A stretch of DNA of 64,000 bases from Streptomyces gossypii (GTDB lineage: Bacteria; Actinomycetota; Actinomycetes; Streptomycetales; Streptomycetaceae), in NCBI RefSeq assembly GCF_025165795.1, contig NZ_JAJAGO010000021.1, positions 1-64,000 of the forward strand, written 5' to 3'. Under the pieces are notes generated by a model. It was not told the origin of the DNA. It saw only the letters and a program-made list of their open reading frames with translations, and searched no databases. A program made the translations under genes and the position numbers. Shown here piece by piece: positions 15,961 to 24,230 of this stretch. Position 1 is the first letter of the stretch; each line of letters opens with the position of its first letter.

Positions 15961-16033
15961 GTAGGGCAGCGCGCGTAGGGCAGCGCGCGTAGGGCAGCGC
16001 GCGTAGGGCAGCGCGCGTAGGGCAGCGCGCGTA
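15950..16033. repeat. Six perfect tandem copies of a 14-bp unit
   Basis: The unit GGGCAGCGCGCGTA is repeated six times without a mismatch. Fourteen is not a multiple of three, so it is not coding. Each copy contains GCGCGTA followed by G of the next copy, i.e. the GCGCGTAG half of the palindrome found before the nucleoside genes. It lies between the deoC operon terminator and the phosphatase gene. Confidence 0.92.
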
Positions 16034-16146
16034 GGGGCCTGTCCGGTGGCTTCTCCCGGACATTGACGCCTCTTCCAGTATGTGATGCTTTATGCAGATA
16101 GGCCCTGATTACGTGACTATGCTGGTTCCACGACGCCACCTTTGAG

Positions 16147-18360
16147 ATGCTCATGGATCTTCCTGTCGCCAAGCCGCCCGCCACCAGCGGTCCCCTTCCC
16201 GACGATGCCCTGTCGGGCGTGGGCCGGGAGACGGCCGGGGCCGGGGCGGCGGTGCGACTGCTGGCATACACGGAGACCTCCGCACTGCTCAACGAGTTGC
16301 TGGACGACTGCCTCGCCACCCTCCGCAGCACCCACGGAGCGATCTACCTGGTCCAGGACGACGGCAGGCTGCGACTGGCGACCGGCCGGGGGTACAGCGA
16401 AGAGCAGTTCGAACAGATGCGCTCCATCAGCGCCGAGGCCGAGCTGCCGACCGCCTGCCCCTTCCGGGAGCGACGGCCCGTCTTCGGTACAGCGGATCAG
16501 TACGACGGCGGCTATCCGGAGATCGAGGCGTTCCGTCCCGACGTCGGCTTCGCGGGCTGGCCCCTGATGATCGACGGCAGCTGCCTGGGCACCGTGCTGA
16601 TCCGCACCGGGCCCCGGGCGCCCGACGACGCCGAGCGGTCCCTGCTGGACCTGCTCACCGGTGTCGGCGCCCACCGGCTCGAACACCTGCTGGCACACGG
16701 CGAGCCGGTCAGCGGCGCAACGAACCCGCAGCTGGGGCAGACGGTCCGGATGATCGAGGACCGCTCCCGCGCCGCCCGGCTCCAGCTCGCCATCGCCGGT
16801 GCGGACATCGGCTTCTTCGACTGGGACTTCGCCTCCGGCCGGGTGGTCTGCGACGAGAAGCTGTGCCAGATGTTCGGGTTCGACCCGCAGCTCTACGACG
16901 AGCAGATCGAGTCGTTCTTCGCAGCGCTGAGCCCGGACGACCGCGAGCGCGTCGAGAAGGCGGTGGAAGCCGGCATCCGATCCGGGGACTTCGACGTCTC
17001 CTACCGGATCGCGCACCCGGACCACGTGGTGTGGGTACGCGCCAAGGGGCGGGTCTTCACCAACCACCGGGGCGAGCCGAGCGGCATCGTGGGCGTCGTC
17101 CAGGACCATACACAGGAGCACCTGCGCGAATCCCGGGAGGCCGCCCGCCGCGACTTCATCCGCGCCGTGACGCGGGGCATCATGGGCGCGCTGTCCACCC
17201 AGGAGGTGGTGGACACGGCAGCGGAGGCAGTCCTGCCGGCGCTCGGCGCCCGGCGCCTGATCCTGTACGTGCGGGAGGGCCGATGGCTGGAGTTCGCCGC
17301 CGCGCACGGCTACTCGGCCGAGGCGCTGGCGGCACTCGAGGAGGGCGCCCAGCTGGCACACGAAGACCAGCGGCTCTGGGACGCGATCCTCACGAAACCG
17401 GTCTTCCTCCCCACCCGGCAGGCGTACCGGGAATACCTGGGTGACGCGTTCCCCCCGCTGCCCGGCCAGCACGCCTGGGCGATCCTGCCGCTGGACTCCG
17501 GCGAGGGCAGGCTCGGCGTCTGCGCCATCAGCTTCTCCGAGCCGCACGTGTTCACCGAGGACGACAAGACACTGTGCGTCGCGGCAGCCGGTGTGCTGGC
17601 GCAGGCGCTGGGCAGGGCCCGCGTACTGGACCAGCGACGGCGGCAGTTGACGGAGCTTCAGCGGATGATGCTCCCCCGGCGCGTTCCCGAACTGCCGGAA
17701 GTCGACATCGCCGTACGCTATCTGCCCAGCTCCGAGGGTTTGGAGGTCGGCGGCGACTGGTACGACGTGGTGCCCGCGCCGCATGGCCGGGTGATGCTGG
17801 TCATCGGCGACGTGCAGGGGCACAGTGCGAAGGCGGCGGCGGTCATGGGGCACCTGCGGGTCGCGATGCAGGCGTACGCGGCCGAAGGGGTCGGACCGGG
17901 CGCGCTGCTCCACCGGGCCGGCCGGATCCTCGCCGACCTGGACACAGAGCGTTTCGCGACCTGCCTGGTCATCGAAGTCACCCTGTCCACCGGCCTGCTG
18001 CGCGCGGGCCGCGCCGGACACTTCCCGCCGCTGCTGCGCGAGCCGGGCGGCGGCGTGCGCGAACTCCAGATCCCCGGCGGGCTGCCGCTGGGCAGTTTCG
18101 CGGACAACTACCCCGTCGCGGAGCACCGGTTGGCCCCGGGTGCCACGCTGCTCCTCTACACCGACGGCCTCGTGGAGCGTCCGGGCGAGGACATCGGGGA
18201 CGCGGTACACGCCCTCTCCCGCCGCTTCTACCGGCTGACCGACGAGCGCCACCCCCACACCTCAGCCCTGGCTCCCCTCGCCGACGCCCTGATGGCACCC
18301 GCCAGCCGCCACGCACTCGATGACATCGCCCTGCTCCTCCTGCGCCGTCGGGATCAGTGA
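16147..18360 (+). CDS. GAF-PAS-GAF-PP2C (SpoIIE-type) serine phosphatase
   Basis: A 737-residue soluble signalling protein. Residues about 40-195 look like a GAF domain (LNELLDDCLATLRSTHGAIYLVQDD), 215-330 a PAS domain (LAIAGADIGFFDWDF, then a PAC-like IVGVVQDHTQEH), 345-510 a second GAF domain (IMGALSTQEVVDTAAEAV), and 520-737 a PP2C-like SpoIIE phosphatase with the metal-binding motifs GGDWYDVV, VIGDVQGHSAKAAAVMGHLR, RAGHFPPLL and LLLYTDGLVE. Such proteins commonly dephosphorylate anti-anti-sigma factors in Streptomyces; the target is unknown. No histidine-kinase-like ATPase domain is attached. Start ATG 16147 or 16153; both lack a strong ribosome binding site. Confidence 0.9.
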   Translation: MLMDLPVAKPPATSGPLPDDALSGVGRETAGAGAAVRLLAYTETSALLNELLDDCLATLRSTHGAIYLVQDDGRLRLATGRGYSEEQFEQMRSISAEAELPTACPFRERRPVFGTADQYDGGYPEIEAFRPDVGFAGWPLMIDGSCLGTVLIRTGPRAPDDAERSLLDLLTGVGAHRLEHLLAHGEPVSGATNPQLGQTVRMIEDRSRAARLQLAIAGADIGFFDWDFASGRVVCDEKLCQMFGFDPQLYDEQIESFFAALSPDDRERVEKAVEAGIRSGDFDVSYRIAHPDHVVWVRAKGRVFTNHRGEPSGIVGVVQDHTQEHLRESREAARRDFIRAVTRGIMGALSTQEVVDTAAEAVLPALGARRLILYVREGRWLEFAAAHGYSAEALAALEEGAQLAHEDQRLWDAILTKPVFLPTRQAYREYLGDAFPPLPGQHAWAILPLDSGEGRLGVCAISFSEPHVFTEDDKTLCVAAAGVLAQALGRARVLDQRRRQLTELQRMMLPRRVPELPEVDIAVRYLPSSEGLEVGGDWYDVVPAPHGRVMLVIGDVQGHSAKAAAVMGHLRVAMQAYAAEGVGPGALLHRAGRILADLDTERFATCLVIEVTLSTGLLRAGRAGHFPPLLREPGGGVRELQIPGGLPLGSFADNYPVAEHRLAPGATLLLYTDGLVERPGEDIGDAVHALSRRFYRLTDERHPHTSALAPLADALMAPASRHALDDIALLLLRRRDQ

Positions 18361-18479
18361 CGGCCGGTGACCTTGGCGGGCCGGCCAGAATCCCCCCGAG
18401 CGGTCCTGAATCCTTTGGCGGGGTGCGGGCCTCTCATATCCATACCGGCAACACCGCCGGGACAAAAAGGGAGGTTGTC

Positions 18480-18572
18480 ATGGTCGTAGGTGCCCTCGTC
18501 ATCGTCGGAGCGTTGCTGGTGTGCATGTGCAGTGTCGCGGTGCTGCGGAGGCGGGCCCGTGCCCGTGGCTGA
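18480..18572 (+). CDS. 30-residue single-pass membrane peptide
   Basis: ATG preceded by GGGAGG at good spacing, then a hydrophobic stretch (VVGALVIVGALLVCMCSVAVL) and a basic end RRRARARG, typical of an N-out/C-in membrane peptide. Its last 14 bases overlap the GTG of the ECF sigma factor gene, so it is the first gene of that operon and its translation may be coupled to that of the sigma factor. No family name known to me. Confidence 0.6.
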   Translation: MVVGALVIVGALLVCMCSVAVLRRRARARG

Positions 18573-19146
18573 GAAGCTGTGGCCCGGTGAGGAGCTGGTC
18601 GTCGCGGCGCGGGGCGGCGACGTCGAGTCGATCGCCGCGCTGGTGTCCGGTTCGCACCGGCAGGTGCGAGGGTTCGCGTACTCGCTGTGTGCCTCGCCGG
18701 AGGACGCCGAGGACGCGGCGCAGGAGGCGCTGATCATCCTCTACCGGAAGATCGGGACGCTGCGGGCCTCGGCGGCGCTCGCCTCCTGGATGTTCCGGAT
18801 CGTGCGCAACGAGTGTCTGCGGCGCTCCCGGGTGGCCCTGCGCCACCGCACGCCGGTGCCGGACACCGCGCCCGACGCCGCGCGGACCGCCGTGCCGTCG
18901 GCCGAGGAGGAGGCGCTGCTGCGGCTGGAAGCAGAACGGGTGGCGCGGGCGATCGCCGCGCTGCCCGCCGAACAGCGGCGCGTACTGATCATGCGGGACG
19001 TGCAGGGCTGCAGCGGGCGGATGGCCGCCGACGCGCTCGGCCTCAGCATGCCCGCGATGAAGTCGCGGCTGCACCGCGCACGCGCGTCCGTCCAGCAGGC
19101 GCTGAGCGAGGAGCACGAGGAGCACGAGGAGGGCAGGAGACGATGA
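18559..19146 (+). CDS. ECF-type RNA polymerase sigma factor
   Basis: A 195-residue sigma factor. Region 2 is seen in residues 20-85 (VSGSHRQVRGFAYSLCASPEDAEDAAQEALIILYRKIG, then ALASWMFRIVRNECLRRSR) and region 4 in 130-185 (AIAALPAEQRRVLIMRDVQG, LGLSMPAMKSRLHRARASVQQAL). No extra C-terminal domain is present. The GTG at 18559 overlaps the upstream small peptide gene, and the stop overlaps the ATG of the next membrane protein gene, so the three form one tightly coupled operon. The final residues are a short Glu/His repeat. No anti-sigma factor with a ZAS zinc motif is adjacent. Confidence 0.9.
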   Translation: MPVAEKLWPGEELVVAARGGDVESIAALVSGSHRQVRGFAYSLCASPEDAEDAAQEALIILYRKIGTLRASAALASWMFRIVRNECLRRSRVALRHRTPVPDTAPDAARTAVPSAEEEALLRLEAERVARAIAALPAEQRRVLIMRDVQGCSGRMAADALGLSMPAMKSRLHRARASVQQALSEEHEEHEEGRRR

Positions 19147-19421
19147 GTGAGGGACAGAGCTTCGCGAGCAGCTCACTGCCCCGGCATCTCGTACGCGGTG
19201 CGCTGGGGTTCGGGGCGCTGATCGGTTCGGTCGTGCTGCTCGGGGTGATCGGTCCGTGGAGCCTGCTGCTCGCCCCCGCCGGTCTCGTCGCGCTGCGCGG
19301 GTGCCCGGCCTGCTGGGCTCTCGGGCTGCGGGAGACCCTGTCGCGCGGGCGGCTGGAGCGCACCTGCGTGGACGGACGGTGCGAGCTGCGGCCGGTGGAC
19401 GAGACGCGGGTGCGGGCCTGA
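19143..19421 (+). CDS. Membrane protein with paired cysteines, cotranscribed with the sigma factor
   Basis: A 92-residue protein whose ATG overlaps the sigma factor stop (ATGA). After a Ser-rich start there are two hydrophobic segments (about 22-40 and 43-58) and then a polar tail with GCPACWALGL and, 17 residues later, RTCVDGRC. The two cysteine pairs could bind a metal or form disulfides. The arrangement ECF sigma then small membrane protein suggests an anti-sigma or sensor role, but it lacks the usual HxxxCxxC zinc anti-sigma motif; the CPACW part recalls DUF2892/YgaP-like membrane domains. The function is not proven. Confidence 0.75.
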   Translation: MSEGQSFASSSLPRHLVRGALGFGALIGSVVLLGVIGPWSLLLAPAGLVALRGCPACWALGLRETLSRGRLERTCVDGRCELRPVDETRVRA

Positions 19422-19442
19422 GCGGCGCTGCACCGCACCGCG

Positions 19443-22157
19443 TCAGGGCAGCGCGGCGAGTTGGGTCTGGAGGTCGGTCAGGGTCGGGTGGGCGGGCGGG
19501 AAGAAATCCTTCGCCAGGGTGTGCGCCTCGGTCAGGAAGGCACGGGCCCGGTCAGGGTCACCCGCCTCCTGCGCCAGCCTGCCCAGTCCCGTCAACGCGG
19601 TCGCCTGGCCCAGGCGGTTGGCCAGCTGGCGGTAGAGGGCGAGGGACTTCTGCCCGTGGCGCAGCGCCGCGTCGACGTCCTCCTGTGCGGAGGCGAGATG
19701 GCCCAGCAACAGGAGGCAGTCGGCCTGTCCGGAGGAGTTGCCGATCCGGCCGTAGAGGTCGAGCGCCTCGTCGAGCTGGCAGGCGGCCTGCACCAGGGCA
19801 CCATCCGCCAGCGCCAGCCCGCCGAGCGCCCGCAGCGAGTCCGCCTGCCCCGTCCGGTCGCCGATGTCCCGGTACAGGGCCAGTGCCTCGACGAGCTGCT
19901 CCGACGCTTCCTCGTACCAGCCCTGGACGGAGGCCACTTGGCTGAGGGCCCAGAGGCAGCCGCCCTGCCCCACCGGGTCTGCCAGCTGACGGAAGAGGTC
20001 CAGCGAGGCGGCGTACCGGTGCTGGGCCAGGTCGGTGTCCGACTGTCTGCGGGCCACCTCGCCCAGGCTCCGCAGGGCGCGGGCCTCACCCCGCAGGCTG
20101 CCCTGGGCGACGGCTGACAGCCGGGCGGCCTCGGAGACCGACTCGGCCCGCGAGGTCTGCCCCTCGTACAGCAGCCACCAGTTCACCTGCCCGGCGAACT
20201 GTGCGGCCCGCCCCCAGCGTTCGGCGCCTGCGGCTTTCGCGGCGGCCTCGAGTTCGGCGGTGTGCGGGCGCAGCCAGCGGATGGCCTCTTCCGTGGTGGC
20301 GAACCGGGCCTCACCCGGCCGGGCCCGCGCGGCCGTACCGCCGCCGCTGAGCAGGTCCAGGGCGGAGTCCAGCCGCGTCAGCAGGTGTTCGTACAGGCGG
20401 TACCGGGCGGCCGTACGCAGCTGCGCCTGCTGGCCTGCGGCTGCGGTCAGCGCCTGTTCGAGGAAGAGGTCGTGGAAGGCCAGCCGGTCGTCCTCGGCCA
20501 GCAGCATGCTGCGGCGGACGAGCTGGCCCAGGCCGATGCCCGCGACACCCTCCGGGAGGCCCGTCATCGCCTCCAGGGAGCCCCGGCCGAAGTCGGGGCC
20601 GGGGTGCCAGGCGCAGTGCCGCAGCAGGCTGCGCAGGTCCTCGGGGAGCTGTTCGTAGGAGGTGGCGAAGGCCAGCCGTACCGACTCGCCCACGTCCGGT
20701 ATGTGGCGCAGGGGGTCCGGAGAGCTCATCGCGGAGAGCAGGACTTCGGCCGGGGTGTCGCGCAGCAGGGCGCCGACCGGGCGGAGGGCCAGCGGGAGGC
20801 AGCCGCAGAGCCGGGCGATCCGGCGCAGGGTGGCCGGGTCGTGGCCCCTGTCGCCGGCTTCCCAGAGCAGCTGCACGGCCGCCTCCTCCGAGAGCTCTCG
20901 CAGATGCGTCGCGTGGCGGGTGAGGCCGGTGAGGCGATCTCGGCTGGCGATGAGGGTGAGGCAGTGGGCCCGTGCGCCGGGGAGCAGCGGACGGACCTGG
21001 GCGGCGTCGCGCGCGTTGTCGAGGATCAGCAGGACGCTGCGTCCCGAGAGCCAGCCGCGCCACTCCTCGGCGCGGGCGGCCGGTTCGGCGGGCAGCTGCT
21101 CGTAGCCGCACTGCTGGAGCAGCTCGCCGAGCACCTGGTGCGGGTCGCGGGGCGTGCTGCCGGGGGTCCAGCCCTGGAGGTCGACCTCGAAGCGGGCGTC
21201 GGGGTAGCGTTCGGCGAGGCGGGAGGCGGTCTCGCGCAGCAGGGCGGTCTTGCCGACGCCGCCCATGCCGTGCACGAGGCAGATACGGGCAGGGACGTCA
21301 CCGGCGCCCGTAGGCTCCCCGGTCGTCTGCCGGGTGAGTGCGTCGATCTCGGCCTCGCGGCCGACCAGTTCGTCCGGGACGGCGATCAGGGTGTCCCGCC
21401 GGGCCGGGGGCGCGGGAGGCGGCGGGCCCCTGTGTGCGGGGTTGGCGGCCAGCACGATCTTGGCGCCCCGGTTGCGCGGGCCGTGCTGCGGCAGCGGGCG
21501 GCCCTTGTCGCGCAGCGCCGTGTAGAGCTGGTCGTGCACGGCCTCCATCGTCAGTTCGGCCGGGCCGCCGGGGATACCGCCCTCCAGGACGCGGATCAGC
21601 TCGCCGGTCAGCGCGCTGTACTCCTCGTCGGCCGGGCACAGCGCCTGTACGTCCTCGGCAGTGGCGGTGAGCACGAAGGTGCTGTCGATGTCGACGCGCG
21701 CGGCGGTGGTGCCCTCGCTCATCCAGGCGTTCAGGGCCCGGCCGCTGTAGCAGCAGTCGATGATCACGACCTTGCGGCGGGCCGGTGAGGTGACCACGGC
21801 GTCGCGGACCACGTCGTAGCGGAGCGAGCGGTGCCAGCGTCCGCCCGGCCAGGAGTCGGGGAGTGCGAGGTGGAGGGTGCCGTCGTCGCCGACGAGGCCG
21901 TGGCCCGAGTAGTAGACGATCAGGGTGTCGGTGGCGGCCTCGGCCACCTCGTAGAGGTTGTCGCCGAGCGCCCCGGGGTCGGTGGGCTGCTGTACGACGT
22001 GGCAGTGGCCGGGCGGCAGGCCGGAGACCGCGGGGGTGGTCAGCAGCCGTTCCAGAGCCGGGGCGTTGTTCCGTACGGCGGGCAGGTCGCCGAGCCGGGC
22101 GAACTCGTGGACGCCGATGAGCAGGGCGCGGGAGGCGGCAGGGTCGGGGAGGGTCAC
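19443..22157 (-). CDS. Caspase-NB-ARC-TPR (STAND) conflict protein
   Basis: A 904-residue multidomain protein. Residues 1-240 are a caspase-like peptidase (C14) with catalytic His in YYSGHGLVGDD at about 86 and Cys in IIDCCYSGRAL at about 136. Residues 270-560 are an NB-ARC/STAND ATPase with Walker A GMGGVGKTALL at about 296, Walker B VLLILDNARDA and the GCLPLAL motif. After a winged-helix-like part come TPR repeats from about 600 to the end (many ALxxLGxLAxxxGD units). Such proteins are viewed as NTP-gated immune or suicide switches: TPRs sense, the ATPase oligomerises, the protease acts. GTG 22157 overlaps the stop of the EACC1-like gene by four bases, which fixes the start. Confidence 0.88.
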   Translation of the reverse strand: MTLPDPAASRALLIGVHEFARLGDLPAVRNNAPALERLLTTPAVSGLPPGHCHVVQQPTDPGALGDNLYEVAEAATDTLIVYYSGHGLVGDDGTLHLALPDSWPGGRWHRSLRYDVVRDAVVTSPARRKVVIIDCCYSGRALNAWMSEGTTAARVDIDSTFVLTATAEDVQALCPADEEYSALTGELIRVLEGGIPGGPAELTMEAVHDQLYTALRDKGRPLPQHGPRNRGAKIVLAANPAHRGPPPPAPPARRDTLIAVPDELVGREAEIDALTRQTTGEPTGAGDVPARICLVHGMGGVGKTALLRETASRLAERYPDARFEVDLQGWTPGSTPRDPHQVLGELLQQCGYEQLPAEPAARAEEWRGWLSGRSVLLILDNARDAAQVRPLLPGARAHCLTLIASRDRLTGLTRHATHLRELSEEAAVQLLWEAGDRGHDPATLRRIARLCGCLPLALRPVGALLRDTPAEVLLSAMSSPDPLRHIPDVGESVRLAFATSYEQLPEDLRSLLRHCAWHPGPDFGRGSLEAMTGLPEGVAGIGLGQLVRRSMLLAEDDRLAFHDLFLEQALTAAAGQQAQLRTAARYRLYEHLLTRLDSALDLLSGGGTAARARPGEARFATTEEAIRWLRPHTAELEAAAKAAGAERWGRAAQFAGQVNWWLLYEGQTSRAESVSEAARLSAVAQGSLRGEARALRSLGEVARRQSDTDLAQHRYAASLDLFRQLADPVGQGGCLWALSQVASVQGWYEEASEQLVEALALYRDIGDRTGQADSLRALGGLALADGALVQAACQLDEALDLYGRIGNSSGQADCLLLLGHLASAQEDVDAALRHGQKSLALYRQLANRLGQATALTGLGRLAQEAGDPDRARAFLTEAHTLAKDFFPPAHPTLTDLQTQLAALP

Positions 22158-22540
22158 GGGCGGGGTCCGTCCCCGTCGGGCTCGGGGGCCGGGGCCGGGG
22201 CCGGGTCTGCGGCGAGGGTGCGCAGTACACGTTCGGCCTCCTCCGGGGTGTAGCCGGTGAGGGTCACCACCTGGCCGTCCCGCTCCAGTCGGAGCGTGCG
22301 TTCGGCGCGGGTGCCACGGCGCTGGGTGCGCCAGGCGGCGAGGGCCACCGCCAGACCGCCGACGCCCACCCCGCTGTCGAGTACGGCGGTGATCGTGTCG
22401 AGCGCTCCCATCTCGCTGGTGCCGCCTGCGGGCAGCTGGTGCTCCAGGGGCAGCCGGCGGGTGTCCGGGTGGCGTCGCAGGTGTGCGTGGAGCTGGGACG
22501 AGGCGAGCGCGTCGCCCGGAACGCCGATCTGTATCCGCAC
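22154..22540 (-). CDS. EACC1-like small partner of the caspase-NB-ARC protein
   Basis: A 128-residue protein with RIQIGVPGDALASSQLHAHLRRHPDTR at the front, a Gly/Val/Ala hydrophobic hairpin (TAVLDSGVGVGGLAVALAAWRTQRR) in the middle, and a beta-rich end LRLERDGQVVTLTGYTPEEAERVLRTL. This layout is that of effector-associated constant component 1 (EACC1), a small protein coded beside NTPase-caspase conflict genes in actinobacteria. GTG 22540 is preferred since family members begin at the first beta strand; ATG 22561 would add seven residues. It is translationally coupled to the effector gene (GTGA). The biochemical role of EACC1 is, to my knowledge, unsettled. Confidence 0.78.
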   Translation of the reverse strand: MRIQIGVPGDALASSQLHAHLRRHPDTRRLPLEHQLPAGGTSEMGALDTITAVLDSGVGVGGLAVALAAWRTQRRGTRAERTLRLERDGQVVTLTGYTPEEAERVLRTLAADPAPAPAPEPDGDGPRP

Positions 22541-22650
22541 CGTAACGGCACCCCCGTACATTGCTGGTCACCTGGCGTGAACGAGCTTGCAGGAGGCGGC
22601 TGTTGACCGCAAGCAAAGGCCACGGCCCGGGCCCTGTCCGGGTGGGGCGT

Positions 22651-22674
22651 TTGACAGGCAACCACTTGGTTGCC
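22651..22674 (+). promoter_or_regulatory. Promoter and inverted-repeat operator of the ArsR-SRPBCC gene
   Basis: TTGACA at 22651-22656 abuts GGCAACC-ACTT-GGTTGCC (22657-22674), a perfect inverted repeat with 7-bp arms. The dyad fills the space where the -35 to -10 spacer would be, so a bound regulator would block transcription. The first gene downstream encodes an ArsR-type repressor, 25 bp away. Confidence 0.65.
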
Positions 22675-22698
22675 AATCTGGCAGAGGAGAGGTGGAGC

Positions 22699-23502
22699 AT
22701 GGACGCGGTGTTCAAGGCACTCGGCGATGCGAGCCGCAGGCGGCTGCTCGACAGACTCAACGCGCGCAACGGACAGAGCCTGCGGGAGCTGTGCGAGGGC
22801 CTGGAGATGAGCAGGCAGGCGGTGAGCAAGCACCTCGCGGTGCTTGCGGGGGCCAATCTGGTCAGTTCCGTGCGACACGGCCGCCGGAAGCTCCACTACC
22901 TCAACCCCGTGCCCCTTCATGAGATCGCGGACCGCTGGATCGGCCAGTACGAGCGAGGACGGCTGGACGCGCTCGCCGCCCTGAAGCATTCACTGGAAGG
23001 AACGACCATGAGCAAGCCCGAGTTCGTCTACGTCACCTACATCCAGACCACGGCCGCGAAGCTCTACCAGGCCCTGACCGACCCCGGGTTCACCAGGATC
23101 TACTTCGGGGACACCGGCCCCGAATCGACCTGGGAGGTGGGCACGCCGGTCCGCTGGAAGTCCGATCCGGCCGGCGAGTTCGAGGAGCTGGGCCAGCGGG
23201 TGCTGGAGGCCGAGCCCGGCAAGCGGCTGTCGTACACCTGGCACACCCTCCAGCCGATGCACCAGGAGATGTTCGGGCTCACGGACGAGGAGTTCGCGGA
23301 GGCGCGCAAGGAGCGGTCGCGGGTCACCTTCGACATCGAGGAGGCCGAGGTGCCGGAGCTGGGCGTCAAGCTGACCCTCACGCACGACGGGTTCGACAGT
23401 GCGGACAGCAAGATGCTGGAAGGCGTCAGCGGCGGCTGGGTCATGATCCTCTCCTCCCTCAAGACCATGCTGGAGGGCGGCAAGCCGCTCTCCGGGCAGT
23501 AG
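22699..23502 (+). CDS. ArsR-type repressor fused to an SRPBCC (AHSA1-like) domain
   Basis: A 267-residue fusion. Residues 1-95 are an ArsR winged helix (MDAVFKALGDASRRRLLDRL, LCEGLEMSRQAVSKHLAVL, HGRRKLHYLNPVPLHEI). Residues 104-262 are a START/SRPBCC fold of the AHSA1 type (FVYVTYIQTTAAKLYQALTDPGFTRIYF, GKRLSYTWHTLQP, GGWVMILSSLKTMLEGG), a hydrophobic-ligand cavity. In most genomes these are two adjacent genes; here the linker, SLEGTTMSKPEF, keeps the remnant of a ribosome binding site (GGAAGGA) and an internal ATG at 23008, so a separate SRPBCC protein could also be made. ATG 22699 has GGAGAGGTGGAG in front. Likely autoregulated through the dyad just upstream. Confidence 0.9.
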   Translation: MDAVFKALGDASRRRLLDRLNARNGQSLRELCEGLEMSRQAVSKHLAVLAGANLVSSVRHGRRKLHYLNPVPLHEIADRWIGQYERGRLDALAALKHSLEGTTMSKPEFVYVTYIQTTAAKLYQALTDPGFTRIYFGDTGPESTWEVGTPVRWKSDPAGEFEELGQRVLEAEPGKRLSYTWHTLQPMHQEMFGLTDEEFAEARKERSRVTFDIEEAEVPELGVKLTLTHDGFDSADSKMLEGVSGGWVMILSSLKTMLEGGKPLSGQ

Positions 23503-23558
23503 TCCTCCGCTGACCGGGGCGGGCGCATTGCCGACCGGATGCGCAAGAATGGTGTCCC

Positions 23559-24230
23559 GTGAACCCAAGCGCCGCCCGCCCCCACAGCGACCAGACCGCC
23601 ACCACGGCCCCGCCGGCCGCCGACACCGCACCCGGCGGCCCGGCCCGCGTCGTCCTCCTCACGGGGCCCTCCGGCTCCGGCAAGTCCCGGCTCGCCGCCC
23701 GCTCCGGGCTGCCCGTGCTGCGGATGGACGACTTCTACAAGGAGGGCGGCGATCCGACGCTTCCCGTGCTCCCCGGCGGCGCCACGGACTGGGACGCCCC
23801 GGGCTCCTGGGACGCGGAGGCCGCCGTTGCCGCCGTACGGACGCTGTGCGCGTACGGGCGGGCATCGGTGCCGGTCTACGACATCGGGACCAGCGCCCGT
23901 ACCGGCGAGGTGGAACTGGCGCTCGGCGGGGCGCCGCTGTTCGTCGCCGAAGGGGTCTTCGCGGCGGACATCGCCGCGCGCTGCGCGGAGCTGGGCCTGC
24001 TGGCGGACACGATCTGCCTGCGGGGGCGGCGGCCGTTCACGACGTTCCGGCGGCGCCTCCTGCGGGACGTACGGGAGAGGCGGAAGCCCGTGCCGTTCCT
24101 CGTACGCCGGGGCTGGGGGCTGATGCGCGCGGAAGGCGCGATCGTGGCGCGGCACCGGGCGCTCGGCGCGCACCCGTGCGCGCGGGACGAGGCGATGGGG
24201 CGGATCACCCGGCTGCACAGCAGGACATGA
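23559..24230 (+). CDS. Uridine kinase-like P-loop protein
   Basis: A 223-residue P-loop phosphotransferase resembling uridine kinases. After a ~28-residue Ala/Pro-rich head come the strand VVLLTGPSGSGKSRLA (Walker A), then VLRMDDFYKEGGDPTLP, matching the DDFY motif of uridine kinases, WDAPGSWD, and the VAEGVFAADIAARC segment corresponding to the conserved VEGI(F) strand. The C-terminal FRRRLLRDVRERRKP is the lid region. If active it would phosphorylate a nucleoside such as uridine or cytidine with ATP or GTP; the specificity cannot be read. GTG 23559 has a poor ribosome binding site. It runs convergently towards sigQ. Confidence 0.8.
   Translation: MNPSAARPHSDQTATTAPPAADTAPGGPARVVLLTGPSGSGKSRLAARSGLPVLRMDDFYKEGGDPTLPVLPGGATDWDAPGSWDAEAAVAAVRTLCAYGRASVPVYDIGTSARTGEVELALGGAPLFVAEGVFAADIAARCAELGLLADTICLRGRRPFTTFRRRLLRDVRERRKPVPFLVRRGWGLMRAEGAIVARHRALGAHPCARDEAMGRITRLHSRT

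Noticed and set aside
15950..16033. CRISPR array
   Set aside because: Head-to-tail 14-bp units without spacers; a minisatellite, not CRISPR.
16117..18258. 713-codon minus frame opposite the PP2C phosphatase
   Set aside because: Composition-driven shadow without recognisable domain; the plus strand carries GAF, PAS and PP2C motifs.
22157..22856. N-terminal extension of the caspase gene up to 22856
   Set aside because: It would run through the EACC1-like gene on the same strand in another frame; the GTGA overlap at 22154-22157 and the caspase N-terminus place the start at 22157.
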